From NCBI RefSeq assembly GCF_022229015.1, contig NZ_JAKKFF010000116.1:1-45318 (forward strand): DNA of 45,318 nt, read 5' to 3'. Below, piece by piece: positions 32,576 through 43,070 of the stretch (positions are counted from its first letter, which is position 1; each line of letters starts with the position of its first letter). This DNA is from Micromonospora foliorum (GTDB lineage: Bacteria > Actinomycetota > Actinomycetes > Mycobacteriales > Micromonosporaceae). A program made the translations under genes and the position numbers. The notes beneath the pieces were generated by a model that made no database searches, had not been told where the DNA came from, and saw only the letters and a program-made list of their open reading frames with translations.

Positions 32576-32968
32576 TCAGCCGGCCGAGCCGCTACCGGCC
32601 TCCGCCGGCAACTCCCTGAGCGGGACCACCCGCAGGGCGTCCGTCGGGCCGACGATCACCCGCAGTTGCGGGAAGTAGTCCCGCAGCACCTGCTGGCACC
32701 GGTCACAGGGCGCGACGATCTCGCGGCCACGGTCGGCGACCGTGACGATCGTCTCCAGTACGGTGACGCCCTGCGTCGCGGCCGTGCCGATCACGACCAG
32801 CTCGGCGCAGGCCCCTCCGGTGGCGTGCTGGACGTTCACGCCGGAGAAGACCCGCCCGTCCGCGGTCCGGGCCGCCGACGCGACCGTGTGGTGCTGGCTG
32901 CGACAGCGCAGCTTGGAGACCGCCATGGCGGCCTGCACCAACGCGCGGTCGGTGTCGCGCATCTCCAT
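32576..32968 (-). CDS. Cytidine-deaminase-fold protein, blasticidin-S-deaminase-like
   Basis: A 130-residue zinc deaminase. GGACAELVV near 52-60 gives the Zn Cys and catalytic Glu, and APCDRCQQVL near 86-95 the other two Zn Cys. The stretch GRVFSGVNVQHATGG then CAELVVIGTAA resembles blasticidin-S deaminase of Aspergillus terreus (also 130 residues) more than housekeeping Cdd. The C-terminus differs: the Trp-Glu-Gly end that closes the BSD pocket is replaced by a Glu/Ala/Gly/Ser tail. It could be an orphan nucleoside deaminase or a blasticidin-type resistance enzyme. ATG 32968 is the first start before the domain. Confidence 0.8.
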   Translation of the reverse strand: MEMRDTDRALVQAAMAVSKLRCRSQHHTVASAARTADGRVFSGVNVQHATGGACAELVVIGTAATQGVTVLETIVTVADRGREIVAPCDRCQQVLRDYFPQLRVIVGPTDALRVVPLRELPAEAGSGSAG

Positions 32969-33113
32969 CCCGGCTCCCCCAGCGCTCGACGTCGGCCGCC
33001 AACTCTAGGGCCCTGCTCGTGGCCGTCCAGGGACGGGAGGTGGCCTTCGAAGAGCCGGCCGCTCGGTAACCCAGGGGCGGTGCGCCGTCGGGCTGCCTAT
33101 CCTTGGGCACGAC

Positions 33114-36100
33114 ATGCAGAATCCAACCGCCTCCGTCGCGTCCGACCCCGTTCGCGAGCTGCACCGCCGCCTCACACCTCTGATGTTCCGCGACCAGCGC
33201 CGGCTCCAGCGGCGGCTGGACGGTGCCCGCAAGCTGCGCGACCCGCAGCGGCGGGAGGCGGCGCTGACCGAGATCACCGCCGACCTGGTCCGGGCCGAGC
33301 AGCGGCTCGCCGCCCGCCAGGCGGCAGTCCCCGTGATCACGTACCCGGTGGGGCTGCCGGTCAGTGAGCGCAAGGACGACATCGCCGCCGCCATCCTTGA
33401 TCACCAGGTGGTGATCGTGGCGGGCGAGACCGGCTCCGGCAAGACCACCCAGATCCCCAAGATCTGTCTGGAGTTGGGGCGCGGGGTGCACGGCCTGATC
33501 GGGCACACCCAGCCCCGGCGGTTGGCCGCCCGGACGGTGGCCGACCGGATCGCCGACGAGCTGGGCACCGAGTTGGGCGACGTGGTCGGCTACAAGGTGC
33601 GCTTCACCGACCAGGTCAGCGAGCGCAGCCTGGTGAAGCTGATGACCGACGGCATCCTGCTGGCCGAGTTGCAGACCGACCGGATGCTGCGCCAGTACGA
33701 CACGTTGATCATCGACGAGGCGCACGAGCGCAGCCTCAACATCGACTTCATCCTCGGGTACCTGCGGGAGCTGCTGCCCCGCCGACCCGACCTCAAGGTG
33801 ATCATCACCTCGGCGACCATCGAGACCGACCGGTTCGCCCGGCACTTCGCCGGCCCGCCGACCGCCGACGAGCCGGAGGGCGTGCCCGCGCCGGTGGTCG
33901 AGGTGTCCGGGCGTACCTACCCGGTGGAGGTGCGCTACCGACCCCTCGTCGAGCTGGCCGAGGGCGAGGAGGACGGCGACGGCGACGAGGAGAACGTCCG
34001 CGACCAGATCCAGGCGATTGGCGACGCCGTCGAGGAGCTGGCCGCCGAGGGCCCCGGCGACATCCTGGTCTTCCTCAGCGGTGAGCGGGAGATCCGGGAC
34101 ACCGCCGACGCGCTGGGCAAGCTGGTGCAGAAGAAACGCTCGCTGCTCGGCACCGAGATCCTGCCGCTGTACGCGCGGCTGTCCAGCGCCGAGCAGCACC
34201 GGGTCTTCGCCGCGCACTCGTCGCGCCGGGTGGTGCTCGCCACAAACGTCGCGGAGACCTCGCTGACCGTGCCCGGCATCAAGTACGTGGTGGACCCGGG
34301 GACCGCCCGCATCTCCCGCTACTCCAGCCGGCTGAAGGTGCAGCGGCTGCCGATCGAGCCGATCTCCCAGGCCTCGGCCAACCAGCGCAAGGGCCGCTGC
34401 GGTCGTACGTCGGACGGCATCTGCATCCGCCTCTACGACGAGCAGGACTTCCTGTCCCGGCCCGAGTTCACCGACCCGGAGATCCTGCGGACCAACCTGG
34501 CGTCGGTCATCCTCCAGATGACCGCGATCGGGCTCGGCGACCTCGCCGCGTTCCCGTTCATCGACCCGCCGGACAAGCGCAACATCGCCGACGGCGTCAA
34601 CCTGCTGCACGAGCTGGGCGCGTTGGACCCGACCGAGGCCGACCCGGCGAAGCGGCTCACCGCGCTCGGCCGGCGGCTGGCGCAGTTGCCTGTCGACCCG
34701 CGGCTGGCCCGGATGGTGGTCGAGGGCGAACGCAACGGTTGCGCCACCGAGGTGCTGGTGATCGCCGCCGCGCTCTCCATCCAGGACCCGCGCGAGCGGC
34801 CGGCGGAGAAGCAGGCCCAGGCGGACCAGGCGCACGCCCGGTTCGCCGACAAGGAGTCGGACTTCGTCGCCTTCCTCAATCTGTGGCGTTACCTGCGTGA
34901 GCAGCAGCGGGAGCTGTCCTCCAGCGCGTTCCGCCGGATGTGCAAGGCGGAGTACCTGAACTACCTGCGCATCCGCGAGTGGCAGGACATCGTCAGCCAA
35001 CTGCGGCAGGTGCTGCGTACCCCGCAGGAGGGCGACCGGCGTGGTGGGCGGCCGGCGCGTGACGCCGAGGGTGACGCGGACGCCGGCCGGGGCCGCCGGG
35101 GTGGCGCGGACCTGCCGGAGGAGATCGACACCCCGAAGGTGCACCAGTCGCTGCTACCCGGTCTGCTGTCGCACATCGGCCTGAAGGACGCCCAGAAGCA
35201 CGAGTACCTGGGCGCGCGGGGCGCGAAGTTCGGGCTCTTCCCCGGGTCGGCGTTGTTCAAGAAGCCGCCGCGCTGGGTGATGGCCGCCGAGCTGGTGGAG
35301 ACCTCCCGGCTGTGGGGTCGCATCGCCGGCCGGGTCGAGCCGGAGTGGGTCGAGCCGCTGGCGCAGCACCTGGTCAAGCGCAGCTACAGCGAGCCGCACT
35401 GGGAGAAGAAGCAGGCCGCGGTGATGGCCTACGAGAAGGTCACCCTGTACGGCGTCCCGCTGGTCAGCTCCCGCAAGGTCAACTTCGGGCGGATCGACCC
35501 GACGCTGAGTCGGGAGCTGTTCATCCGGCACGCCCTGGTCGAGGGCGACTGGCAGACCCACCACCAGTTCTGGACGGACAACAAGCGGCTGCTCGCCGAG
35601 ATCGAGGAGCTGGAGAGCCGGGCCCGGCGCCGGGACATCCTGGTCGACGACGAGACCATCTTCGGCTTCTACGACCAGCGGATCCCGGCCGACGTGTCCT
35701 CCGGGCGGCACTTCGACAGCTGGTGGAAGAAGGCTCGCCGCGAGCAACCCGACCTGCTCACCTTCACCCGCGACCTGCTGATCAACGACGGCCGGCCGGG
35801 GGTGGACGAGGACGACTACCCGGACGAGTGGCAGGCCGACGGGGTGAGCCTGCCGCTGACCTACCGGTTCGAGCCGGGCACGCCGGACGACGGCGTCACC
35901 GTGGACATCCCGCTGCCGCTGCTCAACCAGGTGCCGGCGGAGACCTTCGACTGGCAGGTGCCGGGGCTGCGCGAGGAGACGGTGATCGCGCTGATCCGCT
36001 CGCTGCCGAAGGCGATCCGCCGCAACTTCGTCCCGGTGCCGGACTACGCCCGGGCCGCCCTGGCGGCGATCACCCCCGGCGAGGAGTCGCTGCTGGACGC

Positions 36101-37178
36101 GCTCACCCGCCAGCTGCGCCGGATGACCGGGGTGACCGTGCCCCGGGACGCCTGGGAGCCGGCCAAGCTGCCGGCGCATTTGCGGGTGACCTTCCGGGTC
36201 CTCGGCGACGACGAGAAGCCGGTCGCCGAGGGCAAGGACCTGCCGGCCCTGCAACGCCAACTCCGCCAGGAGGTACGCCAGGTGGTGGCGGCCGCCGCGC
36301 CGGAGGTGGCCCGTACCGGGCTGCGGGAGTGGAGCATCGGCACGCTGCCCCGGACCATCGAGCAGGTCCGCGCCGGTTACGCGGTCACCGCGTACCCGGC
36401 GCTCGTCGACGAGGGCGCCACGGTCGGGGTGAGGGTGTTCGACTCCCCCGCCGAGGCGGACGCGGCGCACTGGGCCGGCACCCGCCGGCTGCTGCGGCTC
36501 ACCGTGCCGTCCCCGGCGCGGTTCCTGCAGGGGCGGCTGGACAACGAGGCGAAGCTGGCGTTGAGCCGCAACCCGCACGGCGGCGTGCAGGAGCTGATCG
36601 AGGACGCGGCGGGCGCGGCCATCGACCGGCTGATCGGTGTGGCCGGCGGGCCGGCGTGGGACGCCGACGGCTTCGCGGCCCTGCGCGAGAAGGTCCGCGC
36701 CGACCTGGTCGACACCGTCGTCGAGGTGATGGACCGGGTCCGCAAGGTCCTCGCCGCCGCGTACGCCGTCGAGCAGCGGCTCGGCGCGACCCGCAACCTC
36801 GCCGTGGTGGCGGCGCTGGCCGACATCCGCAGCCAGCTCGCCGGGCTGGTGCACGCCGGTTTCATCACCGAGACCGGGTACGCCCGGCTGCCCGACCTGC
36901 TGCGCTACCTGACCGCCATCGAGCGTCGACTGGACCGGCTGGGCGGCAACCCGCAGCGGGACCGTCAGCAGCAGGACCGGATCGCGGTGGTGCAGAAGGA
37001 GTACGCCGACCTGCTCGCCAACCTGGCGCCGGCCCGCCGCCAGGAGACGGCCGTCCGGCAGATCCGCTGGATGATCGAGGAGCTGCGGGTGAACGTCTTC
37101 GCCCAGGCGCTGGGCACCCCGTACCCCGTCTCGGAGCAGCGGATCTACCGGGCGATGGACGACGCCGAGGGCCGCTGA
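33114..37178 (+). CDS. hrpA: ATP-dependent RNA helicase HrpA
   Basis: A 1354-residue DEAH-box helicase of normal HrpA length. AGETGSGKTTQIPK near 103 (Walker A), IIDEAHERSLNID near 197 (DEAH), ITSATIETDRFARH (III), LVFLSGEREIRD near 318 (IV), ATNVAETSLTVPGIKYVVD (V) and NQRKGRCGR near 423 (VI) are followed by HA2/OB-type domains and the long C-terminal DUF3418 region (about 720-1330). E. coli HrpA resolves stalled ribosomes by pulling on mRNA; the same role is likely here. ATG 33114 precedes a short helical lead. With hrpB at the left edge, the genome has both bacterial DEAH helicases. Confidence 0.94.
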   Translation: MQNPTASVASDPVRELHRRLTPLMFRDQRRLQRRLDGARKLRDPQRREAALTEITADLVRAEQRLAARQAAVPVITYPVGLPVSERKDDIAAAILDHQVVIVAGETGSGKTTQIPKICLELGRGVHGLIGHTQPRRLAARTVADRIADELGTELGDVVGYKVRFTDQVSERSLVKLMTDGILLAELQTDRMLRQYDTLIIDEAHERSLNIDFILGYLRELLPRRPDLKVIITSATIETDRFARHFAGPPTADEPEGVPAPVVEVSGRTYPVEVRYRPLVELAEGEEDGDGDEENVRDQIQAIGDAVEELAAEGPGDILVFLSGEREIRDTADALGKLVQKKRSLLGTEILPLYARLSSAEQHRVFAAHSSRRVVLATNVAETSLTVPGIKYVVDPGTARISRYSSRLKVQRLPIEPISQASANQRKGRCGRTSDGICIRLYDEQDFLSRPEFTDPEILRTNLASVILQMTAIGLGDLAAFPFIDPPDKRNIADGVNLLHELGALDPTEADPAKRLTALGRRLAQLPVDPRLARMVVEGERNGCATEVLVIAAALSIQDPRERPAEKQAQADQAHARFADKESDFVAFLNLWRYLREQQRELSSSAFRRMCKAEYLNYLRIREWQDIVSQLRQVLRTPQEGDRRGGRPARDAEGDADAGRGRRGGADLPEEIDTPKVHQSLLPGLLSHIGLKDAQKHEYLGARGAKFGLFPGSALFKKPPRWVMAAELVETSRLWGRIAGRVEPEWVEPLAQHLVKRSYSEPHWEKKQAAVMAYEKVTLYGVPLVSSRKVNFGRIDPTLSRELFIRHALVEGDWQTHHQFWTDNKRLLAEIEELESRARRRDILVDDETIFGFYDQRIPADVSSGRHFDSWWKKARREQPDLLTFTRDLLINDGRPGVDEDDYPDEWQADGVSLPLTYRFEPGTPDDGVTVDIPLPLLNQVPAETFDWQVPGLREETVIALIRSLPKAIRRNFVPVPDYARAALAAITPGEESLLDALTRQLRRMTGVTVPRDAWEPAKLPAHLRVTFRVLGDDEKPVAEGKDLPALQRQLRQEVRQVVAAAAPEVARTGLREWSIGTLPRTIEQVRAGYAVTAYPALVDEGATVGVRVFDSPAEADAAHWAGTRRLLRLTVPSPARFLQGRLDNEAKLALSRNPHGGVQELIEDAAGAAIDRLIGVAGGPAWDADGFAALREKVRADLVDTVVEVMDRVRKVLAAAYAVEQRLGATRNLAVVAALADIRSQLAGLVHAGFITETGYARLPDLLRYLTAIERRLDRLGGNPQRDRQQQDRIAVVQKEYADLLANLAPARRQETAVRQIRWMIEELRVNVFAQALGTPYPVSEQRIYRAMDDAEGR

Positions 37179-37235
37179 GCGACCGCCCGGCGGCCGGGCC
37201 GTTGCCGGCCTCTTCGCGGCGGCCGCCCGGAGGGG

Positions 37236-38168
37236 TCAGGTCAGTGGTTCGACGCCGGGGGGCAGTTCGCCGAGGTCGATCGCCGACTGGATGTAGGCGA
37301 GCAGGATGCGTCGAAGCTCCCGACCGGCGTGGGTGGGTACGACGTCGCGCCGACGGGCCACCGCGATGGTCCGCCGCACCCCGGGCGGGGCGAGGGGGGT
37401 GATCCGCACGCCCGGCCGGCGAGCCAGCACGATGCCCGGCACGAGCGCGATGCCGAGCCCCGCCTCGACGAAGCTGAGCACCGCGTCCATCTCGCCGCCG
37501 TCCACCGCGAAGGTGGGTTCGAAGCCCGCCTCCCGACACGCCTGGATGGTCGCGTCGCGCAGGTCGTACCCCTCCCGGAACATCACCATCGGCTGGTCCC
37601 GCAGGTCGGTGATGCGTAGCTCCCCGGTCGTCGACGCGGTCGCCACCTCCCCCACCGAGGCCACCACGAGGCTCTCCCGCAGGATCGGGTCGACCCGCAG
37701 CCCCGGGTCGGCCCCCTGCGCCGGCATGATGATCAGGGCCAGGTCGAGGTCGCCGCGGAGCAGGTCACGCACCAGGTCCTGGGAGCCGCCCTCCTCGACG
37801 CGCAGGTCGATGGTGGGGTGCGCGTCGCGGAACCGGCGCAGCACCGGCGGGGCGAGCGAGGTGGCCAGACTCGGGGTGGCCCCGAGCCGGACCCGGCCCC
37901 GACGCAGCCCGACCAACTCCTGGACCTCCCGGGTCGCGGTCTCCACGTCGGCGAGAATCCGGGTGGCCAAGGGCAGCAGCACCTCACCCGCGGCGGTGAG
38001 CGCGATGTTGCCCCTTACCCGCTCGAACAGCGGCGCTCCGAGGTCGGCCTCCAGAGCGTGAATTTGCTTACTGAGCGAGGGCTGCGTGATGCCCACGATG
38101 TCGGCGGCTTGGGTGAAATGTCGTACTTCGGCCACCGCGACGAAGTACCGGAGCTGATGGAGCTGCAT
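37236..38168 (-). CDS. LysR-family transcriptional regulator, divergent from sdhCAB
   Basis: A 310-residue LysR-type regulator. The winged helix is at 1-60 (LHQLRYFVAVAEVRHFTQAAD, TQPSLSKQIHALEADLGAPLFER), and the effector domain at about 90-300 (VRLGATPSLATSLAPPVLRRF, DLDLALIIMP, LGIALVPGIVL). ATG 38168 is fixed by the helix start. It stands back to back with sdhC; a T-N11-A palindrome lies between them (38173-38187), so it probably regulates itself and the sdh operon. The effector is unknown. An Arg-rich C-terminal end is typical of the subgroup. Confidence 0.9.
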   Translation of the reverse strand: MQLHQLRYFVAVAEVRHFTQAADIVGITQPSLSKQIHALEADLGAPLFERVRGNIALTAAGEVLLPLATRILADVETATREVQELVGLRRGRVRLGATPSLATSLAPPVLRRFRDAHPTIDLRVEEGGSQDLVRDLLRGDLDLALIIMPAQGADPGLRVDPILRESLVVASVGEVATASTTGELRITDLRDQPMVMFREGYDLRDATIQACREAGFEPTFAVDGGEMDAVLSFVEAGLGIALVPGIVLARRPGVRITPLAPPGVRRTIAVARRRDVVPTHAGRELRRILLAYIQSAIDLGELPPGVEPLT

Positions 38169-38172
38169 CTAA

Positions 38173-38187
38173 ATAGCCTACGGCTAT
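38173..38187. promoter_or_regulatory. LysR-type binding site (T-N11-A) between lysR and sdhC
   Basis: ATAGCC-TAC-GGCTAT is a 6+6 bp inverted repeat with T at 38174 and A at 38186, i.e. the T-N11-A core of LysR sites. It begins 5 bp before the regulator's ATG, where binding would repress lysR and could act on sdhC from upstream. Confidence 0.65.
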
Positions 38188-38245
38188 CAACACTGCGAGT
38201 TTGATGCATTGGACGACTGATCGAAGTGCTCCTAGCGTCGGTCCT

Positions 38246-38935
38246 GTGGTAATCACGAAAACTCGGTCGCCCATCCGCTCGAACGTCGGCCTCAAGGCCG
38301 TCATGGCGGTGACGGGCATCCTGCTGGCGCTGTTCCTCATCGCCCACATGCTCGGGAACCTGAAGGTGTTCACGGGGGAGACCTCGTTCGACCACTACGC
38401 GCACTGGCTGCGCGACATCGGCAAGCCACTGCTGCCCGGCGTCTGGTTCCTGTGGATCCTGCGCACCGTGCTGGTGGTGGCCGTGGTCGCGCACATCGTG
38501 GCTGCCACCGTGCTGGCCAGGCGTGCCCGTGCCGCCCGCCCGGTCAAGTACGCCCACCGCAAGAAGGTCAACGGCAGCTACGCGGCCCGCACGATGCGCT
38601 GGGGTGGAGTGATCATCCTGCTCTTCGTGATCTACCACCTGCTGGACCTGACCACCGGCACGCTGAACCCGGTCGGCGACGCCAGCAAGCCGTACGGCAA
38701 CGTCGTCGCCGACTTCGCGCCGGAACGCTGGTACGTCACGCTCTTCTACACGCTCGCCATCCTCGCGGTGGGCTTCCACCTGCGCCACGGCGCGTTCAGC
38801 GCGTTCCGCAGCCTCGGCCAGCAGACGCCGCGCGGCGAGCGCAGGGCGCGTACCGCGGCTCTGGTCTTCGCCGTGCTGCTCTGCGCCGGGTACCTGGTGG
38901 TCCCGTTCGCCGTACTCACCGGATTGGTGTCCTGA
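38246..38935 (+). CDS. sdhC: Succinate dehydrogenase cytochrome b subunit
   Basis: A 229-residue di-heme-type membrane anchor of the Bacillus/actinobacterial single-subunit class. Five hydrophobic helices are visible ([92 protein letters not shown]), with His residues in four of them for heme. It anchors SdhAB and passes electrons to menaquinone. GTG 38246 ([17 protein letters not shown]) is preferred; ATG 38201 or 38204 would add 15 residues from the regulator's promoter region. One base separates its stop from the sdhA start. Confidence 0.88.
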   Translation: MVITKTRSPIRSNVGLKAVMAVTGILLALFLIAHMLGNLKVFTGETSFDHYAHWLRDIGKPLLPGVWFLWILRTVLVVAVVAHIVAATVLARRARAARPVKYAHRKKVNGSYAARTMRWGGVIILLFVIYHLLDLTTGTLNPVGDASKPYGNVVADFAPERWYVTLFYTLAILAVGFHLRHGAFSAFRSLGQQTPRGERRARTAALVFAVLLCAGYLVVPFAVLTGLVS

Positions 38936-38936
38936 C

Positions 38937-40870
<1,934 letters not shown>

Positions 40871-40874
<4 letters not shown>

Positions 40875-41635
40875 ACCTGACCCTGCGCATCTGGCGCCAG
40901 AAGGGCCCTGAGGACAAGGGTCGGATGGTGACCTACCCGGTCGACGACGTGTCCCCGGACATGTCGTTCCTGGAGATGCTCGACGTCCTCAACGAGCGGC
41001 TGATCCTCGCCGGTGACGACCCGGTGGCGTTCGACCACGACTGCCGCGAGGGCATCTGCGGCATGTGCGGCCTGATGATCAACGGCGACGCGCACGGGCC
41101 GCAGCGCGGCACCACCGCCTGCCAGCTGCACATGCGGCAGTTCAAGGACGGCGAGACGATCGACATCGAGCCGTGGCGGGCCAGCGCCTTCCCGGTCGTC
41201 AAGGACCTGGTCGTCAACCGGAGCGCCTTCGACAGGATCATCGCGGCGGGCGGCTACGTCACCGCGCCGACCGGCAGCGCCCCCGAGGCGCACTCCACCC
41301 CGGTAGCCAAGGCCAACGCGGACGCCGCCTTCGAGTCGGCGGCCTGCATCGGCTGCGGCGCCTGCGTGGCCGCCTGCCCGAACGGCTCCGGCATGCTCTT
41401 CACCGCCGCCAAGCTCACCCAGCTCTCGCTGCTGCCGCAGGGCCAGCCCGAGCGTTACACCCGGGTGATCGGCATGGTCGACGCGCACGACGAGGCCGGC
41501 TTCGGCGGCTGCACCAACGCCGGCGAATGCACCCCGGCCTGCCCGAAGGGCATCCCGCTGAACACCATCGGCCGGCTCAACCGCGACTACCTCGCGGCCA
41601 CCGCCAAGGGAGCCAACAACACCCCCGGTTCCTGA
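40871..41635 (+). CDS. sdhB: Succinate dehydrogenase iron-sulfur subunit
   Basis: A 254-residue three-cluster protein. The Cys sets are in order: [10 protein letters not shown] with a later Cys (2Fe-2S, near 58-80), [12 protein letters not shown] near 158 (4Fe-4S), and [16 protein letters not shown] near 215 (3Fe-4S). It carries electrons from SdhA flavin to the heme/quinone site in SdhC. GTG 40871 overlaps the sdhA stop (GTGA), giving coupled translation. A 20-bp stem-loop terminator starts 14 bp after the stop. Confidence 0.95.
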
Positions 41636-41648
41636 GGTCCACCGTACG

Positions 41649-41699
41649 ACGCCAGACCGCCGTATCCCGCGCTTTCCCAGGGGTACGGCGGTCTGGCGT
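41649..41699. terminator. Strong terminator after sdhCAB
   Basis: The arms 41649-41664 and 41684-41699 are a perfect 16-bp stem; four further inner pairs (one G.T) extend it to 20 around an 11-nt loop. It stands 13 bp after the sdhB stop. Confidence 0.85.
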
Positions 41700-41709
41700 T
41701 GGCCGGCAT

Positions 41710-41784
41710 GATCCACTCGGGTTTCCGGAAGTCGGCCTGTCGCCGAGCCCCGGATACCGCGACTTCAAGGAACGCGAGTGGATC
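41710..41784. repeat. GATC-ended imperfect palindrome after sdhB (element D)
   Basis: 75 bp from GATC to GATC. Arms 41710-41734 and 41760-41784 pair at 21 of 25 positions; mismatches are at arm positions 11, 15, 17 and 18. The 25-nt centre contains the small hairpin TCGGC-CTGTC-GCCGA. It shares GATC ends, an interior mismatch zone and a GGAAGT / ACTTC arm segment with elements A and B. A separate terminator precedes it, so it is not needed for termination. Confidence 0.75.
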
Positions 41785-41885
41785 AACCCGACCACCGACG
41801 AGCCTGAGACGCCCATCGAGTGCGGCCGGTTCAAGTGCCCGAGCCCGGGTAGCAGTCTTGCGAGACGGCAGAAGGGATGAGGGAC

Positions 41886-43070
41886 ATGAAGGCGCTCACC
41901 TGGCAGGGCAAGCGGGACGTACGGGTCGAGGAAGTCCCGGACCCTCGGATCGAGGAGCCGACCGACGCGATCGTGAAGATCACTTCGACCGCGATCTGTG
42001 GTTCCGACCTGCACCTGTACGAGGTGCTCGGGCCGTACCTGAAGCCCGGTGACGTCCTGGGTCACGAGCCGATGGGCATCGTCGAGGAGGTCGGGTCGGA
42101 GGTGAGCGGGCTCAAGCCGGGCGATCGGGTGGTGGTGCCGTTCAACATCGCCTGCGGCAGGTGCTGGATGTGTTCGCGCCAGCTCTACGCGCAGTGCGAG
42201 ACCACCCAGGTCACCAGCGAGGGCAAGGGCGCGGCCCTGTTCGGCTACACCTCGCTCTACGGTTCGGTGCCCGGCGGGCAGGCCGAGTACCTGCGCGTCC
42301 CGCAGGCCCACTTCGGGCCGATCAAGATCCCGCAGACCGGCGCGGACGAGCGCTACCTCTACCTGTCCGACATTCTGCCCACCGCCTGGCAGGCGGTGAA
42401 GTACGCGGACACCCCGCCGGGCGGCACCCTGGCCGTGTTCGGGTTGGGCCCGGTCGGGCAGTTCTGCGCGCGGATCGGCCGCCACCTCGGCGCGGGCCGG
42501 GTGATCGGGCTGGACCTGGTGCCCGAGCGGCTGGAGTTGGCCCGCCGGCACGGCATCGAGGTGCTCGACGTCAGCGAGCTGTCCGACGTGCCGGGCGCGC
42601 TGATCGAACTGGTCGACGGCCGCGGCCCGGACGCGGTGATCGACGCGGTGGGGATGGAGGCGCACGGTTCGCCGGCGGGGAAGTTGGCCCAGACCGCCGC
42701 CGGGCTGTTGCCGGACAAGCTGGCCCAGACGATGACCGACCGGGTGGGTGTGGACCGGCTGTCCGTCCTGCACGCCGCGCTCAAGGCGGTTCGCCGCGGC
42801 GGCACCGTCTCACTCTCCGGGGTGTACGGCGGCGAGGCGGACCCGATGCCACTGATGGAGATGTTCGACCGGGGCATCCAGCTGCGGATGGGGCAGTGTC
42901 ACGTGCGCCGGTGGACCGACGAGATCCTGCCGCTGCTCTCCGGCGACGACGACCCGCTGGGTGTGGAGGACCTGTGTACCCACCGGTTGCCGCTGGCCCG
43001 GGCGCCGCAGGCGTACGAGATGTTCCAGAAGAAGGAGGACGGCTGCATCAAGGTCGTGCTGGAACCGTGA
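41886..43070 (+). CDS. Zinc-dependent alcohol dehydrogenase (MDR, formaldehyde-dehydrogenase-like)
   Basis: A 394-residue medium-chain dehydrogenase. ICGSDLHLYE near 38 and GHEPMGIVEEVG near 60 carry the catalytic Zn ligands; ACGRCWMCSRQLYAQC near 90 holds the four-Cys structural Zn loop; FGLGPVGQFCARIGRHLGA near 185 is the NAD site. The GDAHG-like VGMEAHG and long insert (LAQTAAGLLPDKLAQTM) resemble glutathione-independent formaldehyde dehydrogenases and related polyol enzymes. ATG 41886 has AAGGG 9 nt before it; ATG 41877 is too close. It overlaps the downstream SDR by 4 bp. Confidence 0.88.
   Translation: MKALTWQGKRDVRVEEVPDPRIEEPTDAIVKITSTAICGSDLHLYEVLGPYLKPGDVLGHEPMGIVEEVGSEVSGLKPGDRVVVPFNIACGRCWMCSRQLYAQCETTQVTSEGKGAALFGYTSLYGSVPGGQAEYLRVPQAHFGPIKIPQTGADERYLYLSDILPTAWQAVKYADTPPGGTLAVFGLGPVGQFCARIGRHLGAGRVIGLDLVPERLELARRHGIEVLDVSELSDVPGALIELVDGRGPDAVIDAVGMEAHGSPAGKLAQTAAGLLPDKLAQTMTDRVGVDRLSVLHAALKAVRRGGTVSLSGVYGGEADPMPLMEMFDRGIQLRMGQCHVRRWTDEILPLLSGDDDPLGVEDLCTHRLPLARAPQAYEMFQKKEDGCIKVVLEP

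Noticed and set aside
41640..41880. A small gene in the space after sdhB (a protein-like frame with RDFKEREWINPTTDEP)
   Set aside because: No start codon or ribosome site is in frame after sdhB; the frame runs in from the sdhB shadow and crosses a terminator and palindrome.
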